Shown here: positions 13,339-24,300 of the stretch, piece by piece
How positions within the stretch are numbered: the first letter of the stretch is position 1
Layout of the letters: each line of letters starts with the position of its first letter
Assembly (NCBI GenBank): GCA_029961685.1
Contig: JARWKL010000006.1
Location: 620,001-684,000 of the forward strand
Direction: 5' to 3'
DNA from: Aristolochia californica
Taxonomy: Eukaryota > Streptophyta > Magnoliopsida > Piperales > Aristolochiaceae
DNA length: 64,000 bases
The notes under the pieces: model-generated
Told to the model about the DNA's origin: nothing
Seen by the model: the letters and a program-made list of their open reading frames with translations, nothing else
Databases searched by the model: none
Made by a program: the position numbers and the translations under genes

Positions 13339-16300
13339 TCAAGCTGGCGCATGAATGTCAAGAATGCCTAGCTTGGAAAGAAAAGCAGAGAACAATGGCA
13401 AGCCAAGTGGTTTAGTGAAACAATCAGCAAGTTGATGAGAAGCAGTGATGTGGAAGAGTTTAATAAACCCATCTTGAACTCTGTCACACACAAAATGACA
13501 ATCAATCTCAATGTGTTTTGTACGCTCGTGAAACACTGGATTGGTGGCAATGTGAACAGCAGATTTGTTATCACAATAAACAGCCACAAGATGAGTATGA
13601 GAAATATGAAAATCCTTCAGTAAGTAAATGAGCCAAAGCAACTTAGCAACAGTGTTTGCAAGAGCTCGATATTCAGCCTCAGCAGAAGATCTAGAAACCA
13701 CAGTTTGCTTCTTGGATTTCCATGAAATAAGCGAACTACCAAGAAATATACAAAACCCAGTAATAGACCGCCGAGTATCCGGACAACCAGCCCAATCAGA
13801 ATCTGTAAAGGCAGTCAAGTTAAGTGTGGAGGAAGACGAAAAATGAAGACCTTATCCAGGGGAATTCTTAATATACTACAACACACGATGAGCTGCTTGG
13901 AGATGAGGCATCCGAGGAGCAACCATGAACTGACTTAGTTGATGTACAGCAAAAGTTATATCTGGTCTAGTAATGGTCAAATAAAGCAACCTCCCAACTA
14001 ATCTTCGATAAATCTTAGGGTCCTCAAGAAGAGTACCTTCAGATTTTGAAAGTTTAAGATGTTGCTCCATAGGTGTTTTGGCAGGTTTAGAAGCTAGAAA
14101 ACCAGTATCAGACAAAAGATCTAAGACATATTTGCGCTGAAAAAGGGATATCCCAGATTGATTACGGGCCACTTCAAGTCCCAAAAAATACTTCAAGGGT
14201 CCAAGATCTTTGAGCTTGAACTTCTGATGAAGAAAAACTTTGAAGGTGTCTACAAATGCCATATCATTACTGGCTATCAATATGTCATCAACATATATTA
14301 ATAAAACCATGAAACTGGAACCTTGAGTTTTGGTGAAAAGAGAATAATCAGCTTTGGACTGTTGAAAACAAAGAGAAACTATGGTTGAAGAAAATTTTTC
14401 AAACCATTGGCGTGAAGTTTGCTTTAAGCCATACAAAGACTTAGTTAGCTGACATACTCTTTTATCACCTTGATCACCAAAACCAGGAGGTAAATCCATA
14501 TACACTTCCTCAAGCAAATCCCCATGAAGAAAAGCATTGTTGACATCTAATTGAATAAGATGCCAACCTTTAATAGCAGCAATGGAAAGAAGACATTTAA
14601 CTGTCACCATCTTAGCAACAGGACAAAAAGTGTCAAAATAATCAATGCCCTCTTTTTGTGTAAACCCCTTAGCAACTAATCGAGCTTTATACCGTTCAAG
14701 TGTCCCATCAGAACGAAGCTTCACCTTATAAACCCATTTGCAACCAATTGTAGCCTTACCAGGTGGAAGAGTTGTTAAAATCCATGTTTTATTTGTTTCC
14801 AAAGCTGTAATTTCTTCAGCCATGGCAGTCTTCCAATGAGGAATTTTGACAGTTTGAGTGAATGTATTAGGCTCAAAACATGTTGAAAGAGCAACAACAA
14901 AGGTTGTATGTTTAGATGTAAGACGAGAATAAGATACAAAATTGGAAAGAGGATACAAAGTACCTGTTTGAGAACCAGCCATCGTATTAGGAGATGCTGG
15001 AGGTAAAGCTGTTGAAGAAGCCATATGGCAATGAAAATCATGCAGATATCCAGGTAACCTGTGAGCTCGAGAAGATCTTCTAAGAGGAAGATCATTAGAG
15101 ACAGGTAATGTATGATCTGTGTCAGAATGCTGATTTTGAAAATAAGGTTCAGATTCAAGAGGTATATGAGATGAATGATCAATTGAAGGAGATACAATAT
15201 CAGAGTGCTGAGAAAAAAAATCAACCAATGGTTTTGGAAGAACAATTGGAATAGATGAATTCAAATGCTGAGATATGGATTTAAAAGGAAATACATGCTC
15301 ATGAAATGTGACATCCCGGGAAACAAAAGAAATATGATCATCAAGATCATATAATTTGTAACCCTTGATGGCAAGAGGTATCCAAGAAATATACATCTAC
15401 GAGCTCTAGGAGCAAACTTGGATCTGTTATGTGATAAAGTGGAAGCATAACACAAAGATCCAAAAACCTTCAAATGATCATAAATAGGAGGTTTATTGAA
15501 AAGCAACTCATGAGGACTTTTACCTTGCAAATATGCAGAAGGTATTCTATTTATCAAATAAACAGCAGTAAGAATTGAATCAGACCAGAAATGCAAAGGT
15601 AAATGAGATTGAAACATGAGTGCTCGAGCCACATTTAAAATGTGTTGATGTTTCCTTTCTACAACTGAATTCTGTTGTGGAGTGGCTACACAAGAGAGTT
15701 GATGAATTATTCCTTTGCTAGCAAAGAATGAAGGCATAGCAAATTCACTACCATTATCAGTTCTCACATACTTGATTTTAGTACGAAATTGAGTGTCAAC
15801 CAGAACTATGAAATGTTGTAAAAGAATCCGAGCATCAGATTTGGATTTCAACAAGTAAACCCAAGTACTACGAGTATAATCATCAACTATTGTTAAAAAG
15901 TATTTAAAATCATCCAAGGAAGAGGATTGAAATGGTCCCCATATATCACAATGTATGAGTTCAAAAGAACAACATGTTTTTGTTTGACTGTGTAAAGGAA
16001 AAGGTAATCTCTTGTGTTTAGCAAGAGGACATACATCACAAACCATTGAATTAGAACCAGCAATTTTTGGAACAAAAGACGATAATAATTTCATGCGAGA
16101 TGGAGATGGATGACCCAATCTCTTATGCCAAATGTCAAAATCAGAAATTCTGGAATGAAAACCAGAAACAGAATTAGAAACCACAATTTTATGGGAGGTC
16201 ACAGGTGGTTCTGGTTTCTGCAGTATATAAAGCCCTTCACAAGCTTTACCCTTCCCAATCATGCTCCAATGGATGGGGTCCTGAAGAAAACAAAAATCAT

Positions 16301-17666
16301 GAAAGAATGTGATACAACATGATGAAGATCGAGTAAGCTTGCTAACAGAAATTAGATTAAAATTGAAGGAAGGAACACACAAAACATTGTATAATGTGAG
16401 TTGAGGAAACAAATGAATGGATCCAATATGTGTAACTGGTGCAGAAAAACCATTTGGCAATTTTACAAATGAATTCTGAATAGGCTTATAGGAATAAAAA
16501 AAAAATATGGAATGAACCATATGATCTGTAGCACCAGTGTCAATGATCCATTCATCATTATGAGTCAACCTAGATTTAACAGTATTAAACGAAAAAACAG
16601 AATGTGAAGATGCAGAATCACCCTTACCAGATAAATGTTCAAGTGGAGATGTTACCATATTTGCATTGTGTGATGAAAAATTTGAGGTTTGAGTATTGAG
16701 TAAAGCCAACAATTGTTGACATTGCTCTGGAGTTAAAGGTAATGAAGAAATAGTTGATGATTTTGCTGCAACATTGTTAGCAGAGGCAGAATGATTAGCA
16801 GAAAAATTGGAAGAGTTAGAAGAATTGGAAGACCTGCCTTTAAACTTATATCCTGGAGGATATCCATGCAATTTAAAATATTTCTCCACTGTATGTCCTG
16901 GTATGGAACAATGAGAACATATAGGTTTACGATGGTTAGACTTGTTCTGACGAACAGATTGAGCATCAGCAATGGCAGCAACTGCAGTAGCAGCAGCAGG
17001 TATGGCAGGTAACATTATAGTTCCAATTTTTCGTTGACGTTCTTCCTGAATGATCAAAGAATAAACCTTGTTAATGGAAGGCAGTGGATCATTAAGGAGG
17101 ATCTGACCTCTAATGTGCGAAAATGAGTCATTTAGTCCCATTAAAAATCGCATAACATAGTCTTGTTGCTGCATTTCCATCAACGACTTCAATGCTCCAC
17201 AGGAACAAACAGGTAATGGACGGTAATTCATCAATTCATCCCAGAGACCTTTCATTTTTGTAAAATAAGAACTTACGGAAAGATCATCTTGAATGAGAGA
17301 TGCAATGGATTTCTGCAATTGATAAATGTGAGGTCTATTCCCTTGCGAAAATCTCTCGTTGAGTTCAGACCACATCGCCTGAGCTGAATCAGCGTAAATG
17401 ACGCTGGCAGCTATCTCCCGTGAAAGTGAATTCAAGATCCACGAGAGTACCATATTGTTGCAACGAATCCACAAATGAAACATAGAGGATGTTTCAGAAG
17501 GAGACAGAAGAGATCCGTCAACGAAACATACCTTGTTCTTGGCGGTTAACGCCATTATCATCGAGTGACGCCAGGTGTTGAAGTTTTCACCAGTGAGAAG
17601 TTGAGTGACGAGAATATTTCCCAGATTGTCGCCGTGATGAAGATAATACGGATTTGAAGAATCCAT
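13339..17666 (-). pseudogene. Copia gag-pol polyprotein, three disabling changes
   Basis: Reading from 17666 ([11 protein letters not shown]): gag with a UBN2-like region, a zinc knuckle near 16900 ([13 protein letters not shown], its last Cys replaced by Lys), protease DTGATDHM, an integrase zinc finger (HKRLGHPS) and core, reverse transcriptase with YVDDILIAS, and RNase H with DSDWAG near 13800. A single-base deletion near 15385 shifts the frame after the integrase core (IFLGY). In-frame stops TAG at 13876-13878 and TAA at 13852-13854 separate reverse transcriptase from RNase H. The rest is open, as expected for a recent insertion that arrived or soon became defective. Confidence 0.88.
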
Positions 17667-17707
17667 TTGACGAACAGGAAACGAGATCTCGTCTAGCTCT
17701 GATACCA

Positions 17708-17924
17708 TGATAAAATTGCTTCTGGAAAATCCCCAAATCGGGAGACGAAGCTCCTCTGTTATTTCGGAAAAACAGAGTCACTTTCATTCACTTCTGTAAG
17801 TTGTATATACAGAGAAGGAAAAAATAAAAACAAGTCGGCGCACTGCCTAACTCGCTAACTTAACACACATACAACTCATTACAACCCATTTACAACTCAC
17901 AACTCAGTTCAGCAACTCGTAATA
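17708..17924 (-). repeat. 5' LTR of the young copia element
   Basis: 217 bp, nearly identical to 13113-13330. On the minus strand its 3' end (TATCA) runs straight into the primer-binding site TGGTATCAGAGC with no spacer. Confidence 0.9.
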
Positions 17925-19179
17925 GGACGTGCAGAGCCGCCGGAGGAGGAGGCGGTGGTTAGCTACTGGGGTGTGTCGCCTGCGAAGGTCGTGAAGGGGG
18001 ACGGTACGGAGTGGAAATGGAAGTCGTTTCGGGTAGGTTTTGCATGTTCCCCGCTTCTGAGTCGGTACGTCTTTCATGATCTTCTCGTCGTTCCTTTTTG
18101 TAGGATTCGACTTAGACCAGTCCGCGTCACGCTGAGCATACGCCATAGGAGTTCTTCGTGTTCTGTTCCGTTTACACGTGGTGTATTGTTGAACGTGTAA
18201 GTGGAGAGCAGAATATGCGTATGCACAGTACAATTACATTTAGAAACCGATTTCCCCCCTTAATTCATCCTATTATGCACTACAGATTTGGATGTTCTCG
18301 ATCGTTCTGTGTTCTTCATTTTTTTATTTTTGAAGAAGATGATCAATAACGTTGTCATTAATCTGTAAAATGATAAAAGTTTTATTTGGATCTGTAAATA
18401 GCCATGGGAGACGTACACGCCGGATCTATCGATTGATTTGAAGAAACACCATGTTCCCACCAATCTATTGGACAAAATGGCGTATTGGACCGTGAAGATG
18501 CTACGTTTCCCTACCGATCTTTTCTTCCAGGTAGAAATTGTGCATATCCAATTGATTTTTCGCTTAAACTTGACTCGTTTTATTTTGTTCATTAGAACTT
18601 TTATTCATAAATTTAATTTCATCTATTTTCTGCGATTGTGCGGAATTGAATTGTGTAGGTGATTATGAAATTTTTTTTCCTGTGACAGAGGAGATACGGA
18701 TGCCGAGCCATGATGCTTGAGACGGTGGCAGCAGTGCCAGGTATGGTAGGAGGAATGCTATTGCACTTTAAATCGCTCAGGCGATTCGAACACAGCAGCG
18801 GATGGATCAAGGCGCTGTTGGAAGAAGCAGAAAACGAGAGCATGCATCTAATGACATTCATGGAGGTTTCCAAGCCCAAATGGTACGAACGGGCTCTCGT
18901 CATAGCCGTCCGCCCAAGTTCGCCCATCGCGTCGTGGGGTATCTCGAGGAGGAGGCCATTCACTCGCACACAGAGTTCCTCAAGGAGCTGGATAAAGAAC
19001 GTTCCGGCGCCGGCGATTGCCATCGATTACTGGTGCATGCCTCCTGATTCGACCCTCCGGGATGTCGTCATGGTTATCAGGGCAGACGAGGCGCACCACC
19101 GCGACGTTAATCACTTTGCATCCGTACGTCATTCAATTATTCTTATTATTTCAATATTTCAATTGAATTTAGGTCCATT

Positions 19180-20130
19180 TCCTTTCCCTTAGAAACGATT
19201 AGGTTCTAAATTAATTGCATTGGAAAATACTTTTTTGTATTAGTGCCAAAAAAGAAAAATTTAATAAATAGATTATATACCTAAAAAGATAATAAACCTA
19301 AACAAATTACTTTTATAATAAGTAATTTAATATAAAAATTAAATATATTAATATAGTAATTAATTAATAAGATATTTCATTAATAAACTAAGATAGATTG
19401 TAGTTTAGTCTAAATTAATATAATAATTATGCGTTAAAATTAACCGGTGCACTAATTAATTATAAAAAATAAAATAGTTATAATATCTAGATACTCGATC
19501 AAATTCTTACTTTAATAATATTTTATTATCACTCTTAAATCACTAATTTAATATATTAATAACAGTAATGAATATAATGAATAAATAAATATATTATTTT
19601 ATTAATAACATAAGATAAATTTTAATTTAGTATAAAATAATAATATCATTAGTTTAATTAATTATACAAATATAATAATTAAACAAAAATACTTGATCAA
19701 ATGATTACTTTAACAATGTTTTAATTATCACTCTTAAATCATTAATTTAATATAGTAATAAAAATAATAAAAATAATAAATTTATAGTATTTTATTAATA
19801 ACATAAGATAGATTTTAATATAGTATAAAATTAATAATATAATTACGTAAAAAATAAAATTATTAGTTTAACGAACAAAGAGCGAGAGAGAGGGAAAGAG
19901 TGGGGGCTGAGGCAATTCTGGCAACGAGCAAGAGGAGAGAGAGGGGGAAACAGAGAGCGGGAGATGACAATGGGGAAGGAGAGAGGGCCAAGATGAGGTT
20001 CTCGCAGAAGTAGAAAGAGGGCATAGAGGGCCCAGAGAGAACAACCATCAAAGCCATGAACGAACTGGTTCATTCACTTTCACTTTCCTCCCGGTGTGCG
20101 CACTAACGGTTTTGGGCAAATGATATTATA
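19180..20130. repeat. AT-rich/purine-rich dispersed repeat, copy 1
   Basis: Lies in the last intron of the oxidase pseudogene. It begins near TGCATTGGAAAA and has an AT-rich body. That body internally repeats a unit (AATAACATAAGATAGATTTT and TCACTCTTAAATCA motifs recur near 19530/19600 and 19725/19797, spacing about 190-200). It then turns into a purine-rich GAGAGAGG-type stretch at about 19880-20040. A diverged relative lies at about 43395-44480. No coding capacity is seen and the class is unknown. Confidence 0.55.
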
Positions 20131-20393
20131 ACCACTTACACTTTCACTTATCCTTAACATGCCCCTAATCTGAAAGTGGTATAAACGTAATATTTTTGAT
20201 TTTATGTGAGATTATTTTTAAAGGCAAATTGGGGTACGTTGTGACTCATTGCTGTTGTTGAATGTGCAGGATATCCATTTGCAAGGACGCCAACTGAAAG
20301 AAACTCCTGCTCCTATTGGGTATCACTGAAGCTCTGTTTGTTATGATTCCGTGATCAATAAAAACAAAAAAGGAGCATCGTTCTTAGCACTAG

Positions 20394-21326
20394 TGTCACG
20401 CGGTTAGATTTGGGCTAGGTCCGTCTAGCTAAGCGGAATATCTACCCCGTGCGGCCTAGCTCTTCCGAAGAACTAGTCAGCCTCCTTGAGCCTCGGATCC
20501 TCCAACCAATACTTCACACAAGAAGTTGCAAGCCAACTGGGACAACGAAAACACTAAGGTATAGAAGAGAAAAGCCTACTTTGTATTGAGAATACAAGAT
20601 TACAAAGGGTGGCCAAACACTCTTGAAGACCAAGGCTAAAAACTCTCTCTATACACTAAAAGATTAAAGAAGGCTAAGGATTTTTCGACCCTTTTACAAT
20701 AGGAGATACCTCTCTATTTATAGTCTCTCCCTAGGCCTTTTGAAATCTCTAAAAACGCTCAAAAACCCGTCAGATCCCAAAAATTTGGTTTCTGGCGTCA
20801 AGGGGCACCCTGGTCGCCAGGAAACCCCATTTCGCGCGGGGCGCCTGGCGCCTCAGGAAACCCCATTTCGCCCGCGGGCACCTGGCGCCTTAGGAAACCC
20901 CATTTCGCCCGCGGGCGCCTGCGCCTGGAGTCCTGCCGCGTGCGCGCCTGGGCCTGGCGTCCTGAGGAAACCCCATTTCGCCCCGCCTGGAGTCCTGGTC
21001 GTGCGCCAGCAACCCCATTTCGCCCCGCCAGGATTCCTGGTTGTGCCCAACCCCATTTCGCCCCGCCAGAAGTGTCTGCTGGCGTGCTGCCTTGTGTCTG
21101 AGCTAGCTGTTGGGGTTGTTGTGTACCTTGTTGCTTGGCCATCCGTTTGGCAAGCTCAAGTGTGTCTTCTTTTGCTGAAGTTGATGCCGGGCCAGCCATA
21201 TGTGTGCGCCCCTCTGGGCCGTGCCATTGCACTTGGCCTTGGCCATTGCTTATATTGTTGTGCATTGGACTTGCACAGTTTTCCACCTTGGTGTTTGGCC
21301 ACACCATGACTTCATCCTCCGTCTCA
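20394..21326 (-). repeat. 3' LTR of the gypsy element
   Basis: 933 bp. It contains a GC-rich array (about 20815-21075) of at least six units sharing AACCCCATTTCGCCC, in a region otherwise near 50 % GC. The polyprotein frame runs into this LTR from the right. Confidence 0.9.
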
Positions 21327-24300
21327 TACTCCCACCGCCATAAGGCAAACGCCCTCGTCTGCAACCCCTGACGATAGTCGGCTACCTCCTTTTCGAACTG
21401 CCTTAACTCGGCAGTGTCTTGCCATGTTGCCTCGCTTTCCGATTGACCTTGCCACTTGACCAAGTATTGCGTCCTCCGGGGCTTGCCCCTTTGGTGCTCC
21501 TCTCGGTCTGCAATAATATACTCTACCCTATTGTCAAAGGTAGTAGATATATCCATAGGAGCTCTTGGGTCAACTACTCTGTCCGGGTCCGGGTCTTCAA
21601 AATAGGGTTTAAGGTTCGATACATGAAAAACATTGTGGAACTTAAACTTTTTTGGCAGCTGCAATTTGTAGGCGAGGTTGCCCACACGTTCAATGATAGG
21701 AAAGGGTCCTTCATATTTCTTCAAAAGACCTTTGTTCCTGCTTCTAAGGTGATGAAATTGCTCAGGTCTGAGTTTGAGGACCTGGTCACCGATATTGAAA
21801 GAAGACTCCCTCCTCTTCAAATCAGCATGTTTCTTCATCTTTTTGGCTGCCTTATGCAATAAGACCCGTGCCAGCTCCGTTTTCTCTTTCCACCTCTTCG
21901 CCAGCTGATGAGCTGCTGGGCTTTTCCGTGAAGTGTCTGGAAAGAGACCCGTGGGAGCCAAAGGCTGTCGTCCTGTCACCAACTCGAAAGGACTATGCCC
22001 GGTTGATTCCGATTTCTGCAAATTGTATGAAAACTGGGCCACGTCTAACAAGTCTGGCCAGTTTTTCTGATTTGCTGCAACAAAGTGGCGTAAGCACTGT
22101 TCTAACAAAGCATTTACCCGCTCAGTTTGGTCGTCACTTTGAGGATGAAAACTAGTGGAAAAACTTAGAGATGTTCCCATTAGTTTGAATAACTCGGTCC
22201 AGAATTTTCCTGTGAATCTGGGGTCACGCTCACTGATGATCGTTGTGGGCAATCCCCAATGTTTCACCACATGTGCCATGAATGCTCTAGCTGCTCCGTC
22301 TGCTGTACAATCACTCGGCACTGCTACGAATGTTTCATACTTCGTAAATCTGTCTACCACCACCATGATAGACGCCAACCCATCTTTCTTACGTAATCCA
22401 GAGATGAAGTCCATCGAAATAGACTCCCACGGCTGCTTTGGAATAGGTAAGGGCTGTAGCAAACCCCTAGGCTTGCGTTGTTCGATCTTATCTTGTTGAC
22501 AGATAAGACACGTGCGCACAAACTCCTCCACATCATTCTCCATGTCTGGCCAATAATACTGGCCAGACAACAAGGCCAACGTCCTTCTTTGATCTGGATG
22601 TCCTGCCCACAAGGTATCATGGCATTCCCTCAAGAGGTCACGCCTTAGGTTATCGAACTTAGGCACATAAAGTCGATTACCTTTGGTCTTGAGCAATCCG
22701 TCGTCAAGCCAAAATCTTCTCGTCTCTCCCAAGGCAGCATCTTGTACAATGCTGTAAGCCTGGGCATCTTGGCGAATTCCAATGTGAATCTTGTCTAGCA
22801 ACTCCGTACCAACTTGTATAATTGCTGCTAAGGCTTGTAATCACAAAGTTTCATTTTCTGTTTCTGGGCCAAGATGGTCTTCCATGCGCGCGCGCTTGCC
22901 TTGCGCAAAACGCATATCTCCTGCGCCTACTCTTGCGCCGCGTGCCTCTTCGTGTACTGTTGCTACCGCACCGTGCGTGGTGCGCGTGAAGCAAGTGCCG
23001 TCTGCTGCGGTATGCGGGGATTCAGCCACATGCGTCTTCTCCTCTGTCACATGCGTGCAAGGTGCTGGTCCTTCTTGCGCCATGTGCGCCAAGCTCTGGC
23101 TGGTCTCTTCCTCGTAAGAGATAGGTGCGTCCACCTTCCTGCTCAGTGCGTCGGCAACACCATTTGTCTTCCCCGCCTTGTACATCATCTCAAAATCAAA
23201 CTCGGCCAAGAAATCTTGCTATCGGGCCTGTTTTGGACTGAACTTTTTCTGTGTAAGAAAGTAATTAGAAACAACATTGTCGATTCTTACAATAAATTTG
23301 GAGCCTAAAAGATAGTGCCTCCAAAGACGTAAACAATGCACTACCGTCGTCATTTCTCTTTCTTGTACAGTGTACCGTTGCTCAGTTTCATTAAGCTTCC
23401 TACTCTCATAAGCGACAGGGTGTCCTTCTTGTTCTAGCACACCCCCAATGGCATAATTTGAGGCATCGGTATGTACCTCAAATGGCTTGCTGAAATCAGT
23501 AAGGTGAAGCACTGGTTCAACCATCATGGTATCCTTCAGCTGCTGGAATGCTCCTTGGCATGAGTCCGTCCATTGCCATTTTTGGTCCTTCTTTAGGAGA
23601 TCAGTCAAGGGGGCTGCTATAGCTAAGAAACCCTTGATAAACCTCCTATAATAGTTTGCTAAGCCAAGAAAACTTCTAAGCTCACGCACCTTGGTAGGGA
23701 TAGACCAATCACGCACAGCCTCCACCTTCTTGCTGTCCATCTATATCATCCTTCCCCTATCCAATGTCGAAGAAAGGACACCTCTGGCAACCCAAATGAA
23801 CACTTCTCCTTCTTGACATATAGCTGATTGTGTCTCAATTTCTTGAACACTTTTCGAAGATGTTCTTTGTGCTCTTCCATACTCTTGCTATACACCACAA
23901 TATCATCTAAATACACAACGACAAATTTGTCTAAGTACTCGAAAAATACCTCGTTCATGAGAGTGCAGAAAGTTGCTGGTGCGTTGGTTAGGCCAAAAGG
24001 CATAACCATGAACTCGTAAGCCCCATATCTCGTTACACAAGTAGTCTTCCCCTCGTCTCCTTCCGCAATTCGAACTTGGTAGTAACCACTTCTCAAATCC
24101 AGCTTGGAGAAAACTCTAGCCTCCTTCAATTGATCAAAGAGATCAGGAATAAGAGGAATAAGGTACTTGTTTTTTATGGTTACCTTGTTGAGCGCCCTAT
24201 AGTCGATGCATAGTCTCATACTTCTATCTTTCTTTGTCTGAAATAGTATAGGGGCCCCATAAGGTGCTTTGCTTGGCTTTATGAACCCAGAATCTAGCAG

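Larger units (their letters stand above)
13113..17924 (-). mobile_element. Ty1/copia retrotransposon, young, TA..CA termini
   Basis: A 4812-bp element bounded by two near-identical LTRs and a perfect 5-bp target duplication GGACG (13108-13112, 17925-17929). On its sense (minus) strand the LTR begins TATTACGAG and ends TTTATCA. The initiator-Met tRNA primer-binding site abuts the 5' LTR (plus coordinates 17696-17707). A polypurine tract (AGGAGGGGG) abuts the 3' LTR. Domain order gag, protease, integrase, reverse transcriptase, RNase H fits copia. The short LTRs and 4.8-kb size suggest the Ale/Retrofit lineage, an inference. It sits in exon 1 of the oxidase gene, in the opposite direction. Confidence 0.93.
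12852..20329 (+). pseudogene. AOX: Alternative oxidase pseudogene, interrupted by a copia element
   Basis: Former mitochondrial ubiquinol oxidase (di-iron, inner membrane). Exon 1 starts at 12852 with a targeting-like N-terminus (MNWRIAGSAAVRQLG). It hits TGA at 13080 because the catalytic frame is shifted by one, is split by the copia insertion (13113-17924), and resumes at 17930-18032 with SYWGV. Exon 2 (18402-18530) is exactly the conserved 129 nt. Exon 3 (18689-19123) is 435 nt, 54 short of the usual 489. After VIAV about 43 nt are gone and after LDK about 11 nt are gone. The stretch between reads out of frame, losing a membrane-binding helix and the LEEEAIHS metal ligand. Exon 4 (20270-20329) ends PIGYH and stop. 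EEAEN..MHL and [11 protein letters not shown] remain. Splice sites look intact. The gene cannot encode a working oxidase. Confidence 0.92.

Noticed and set aside
20815..21075. GC-rich AACCCCATTTCGCCC array as a possible CpG island promoter or satellite
   Set aside because: It is part of both LTRs of the gypsy element and so is an internal LTR feature, not an independent satellite.
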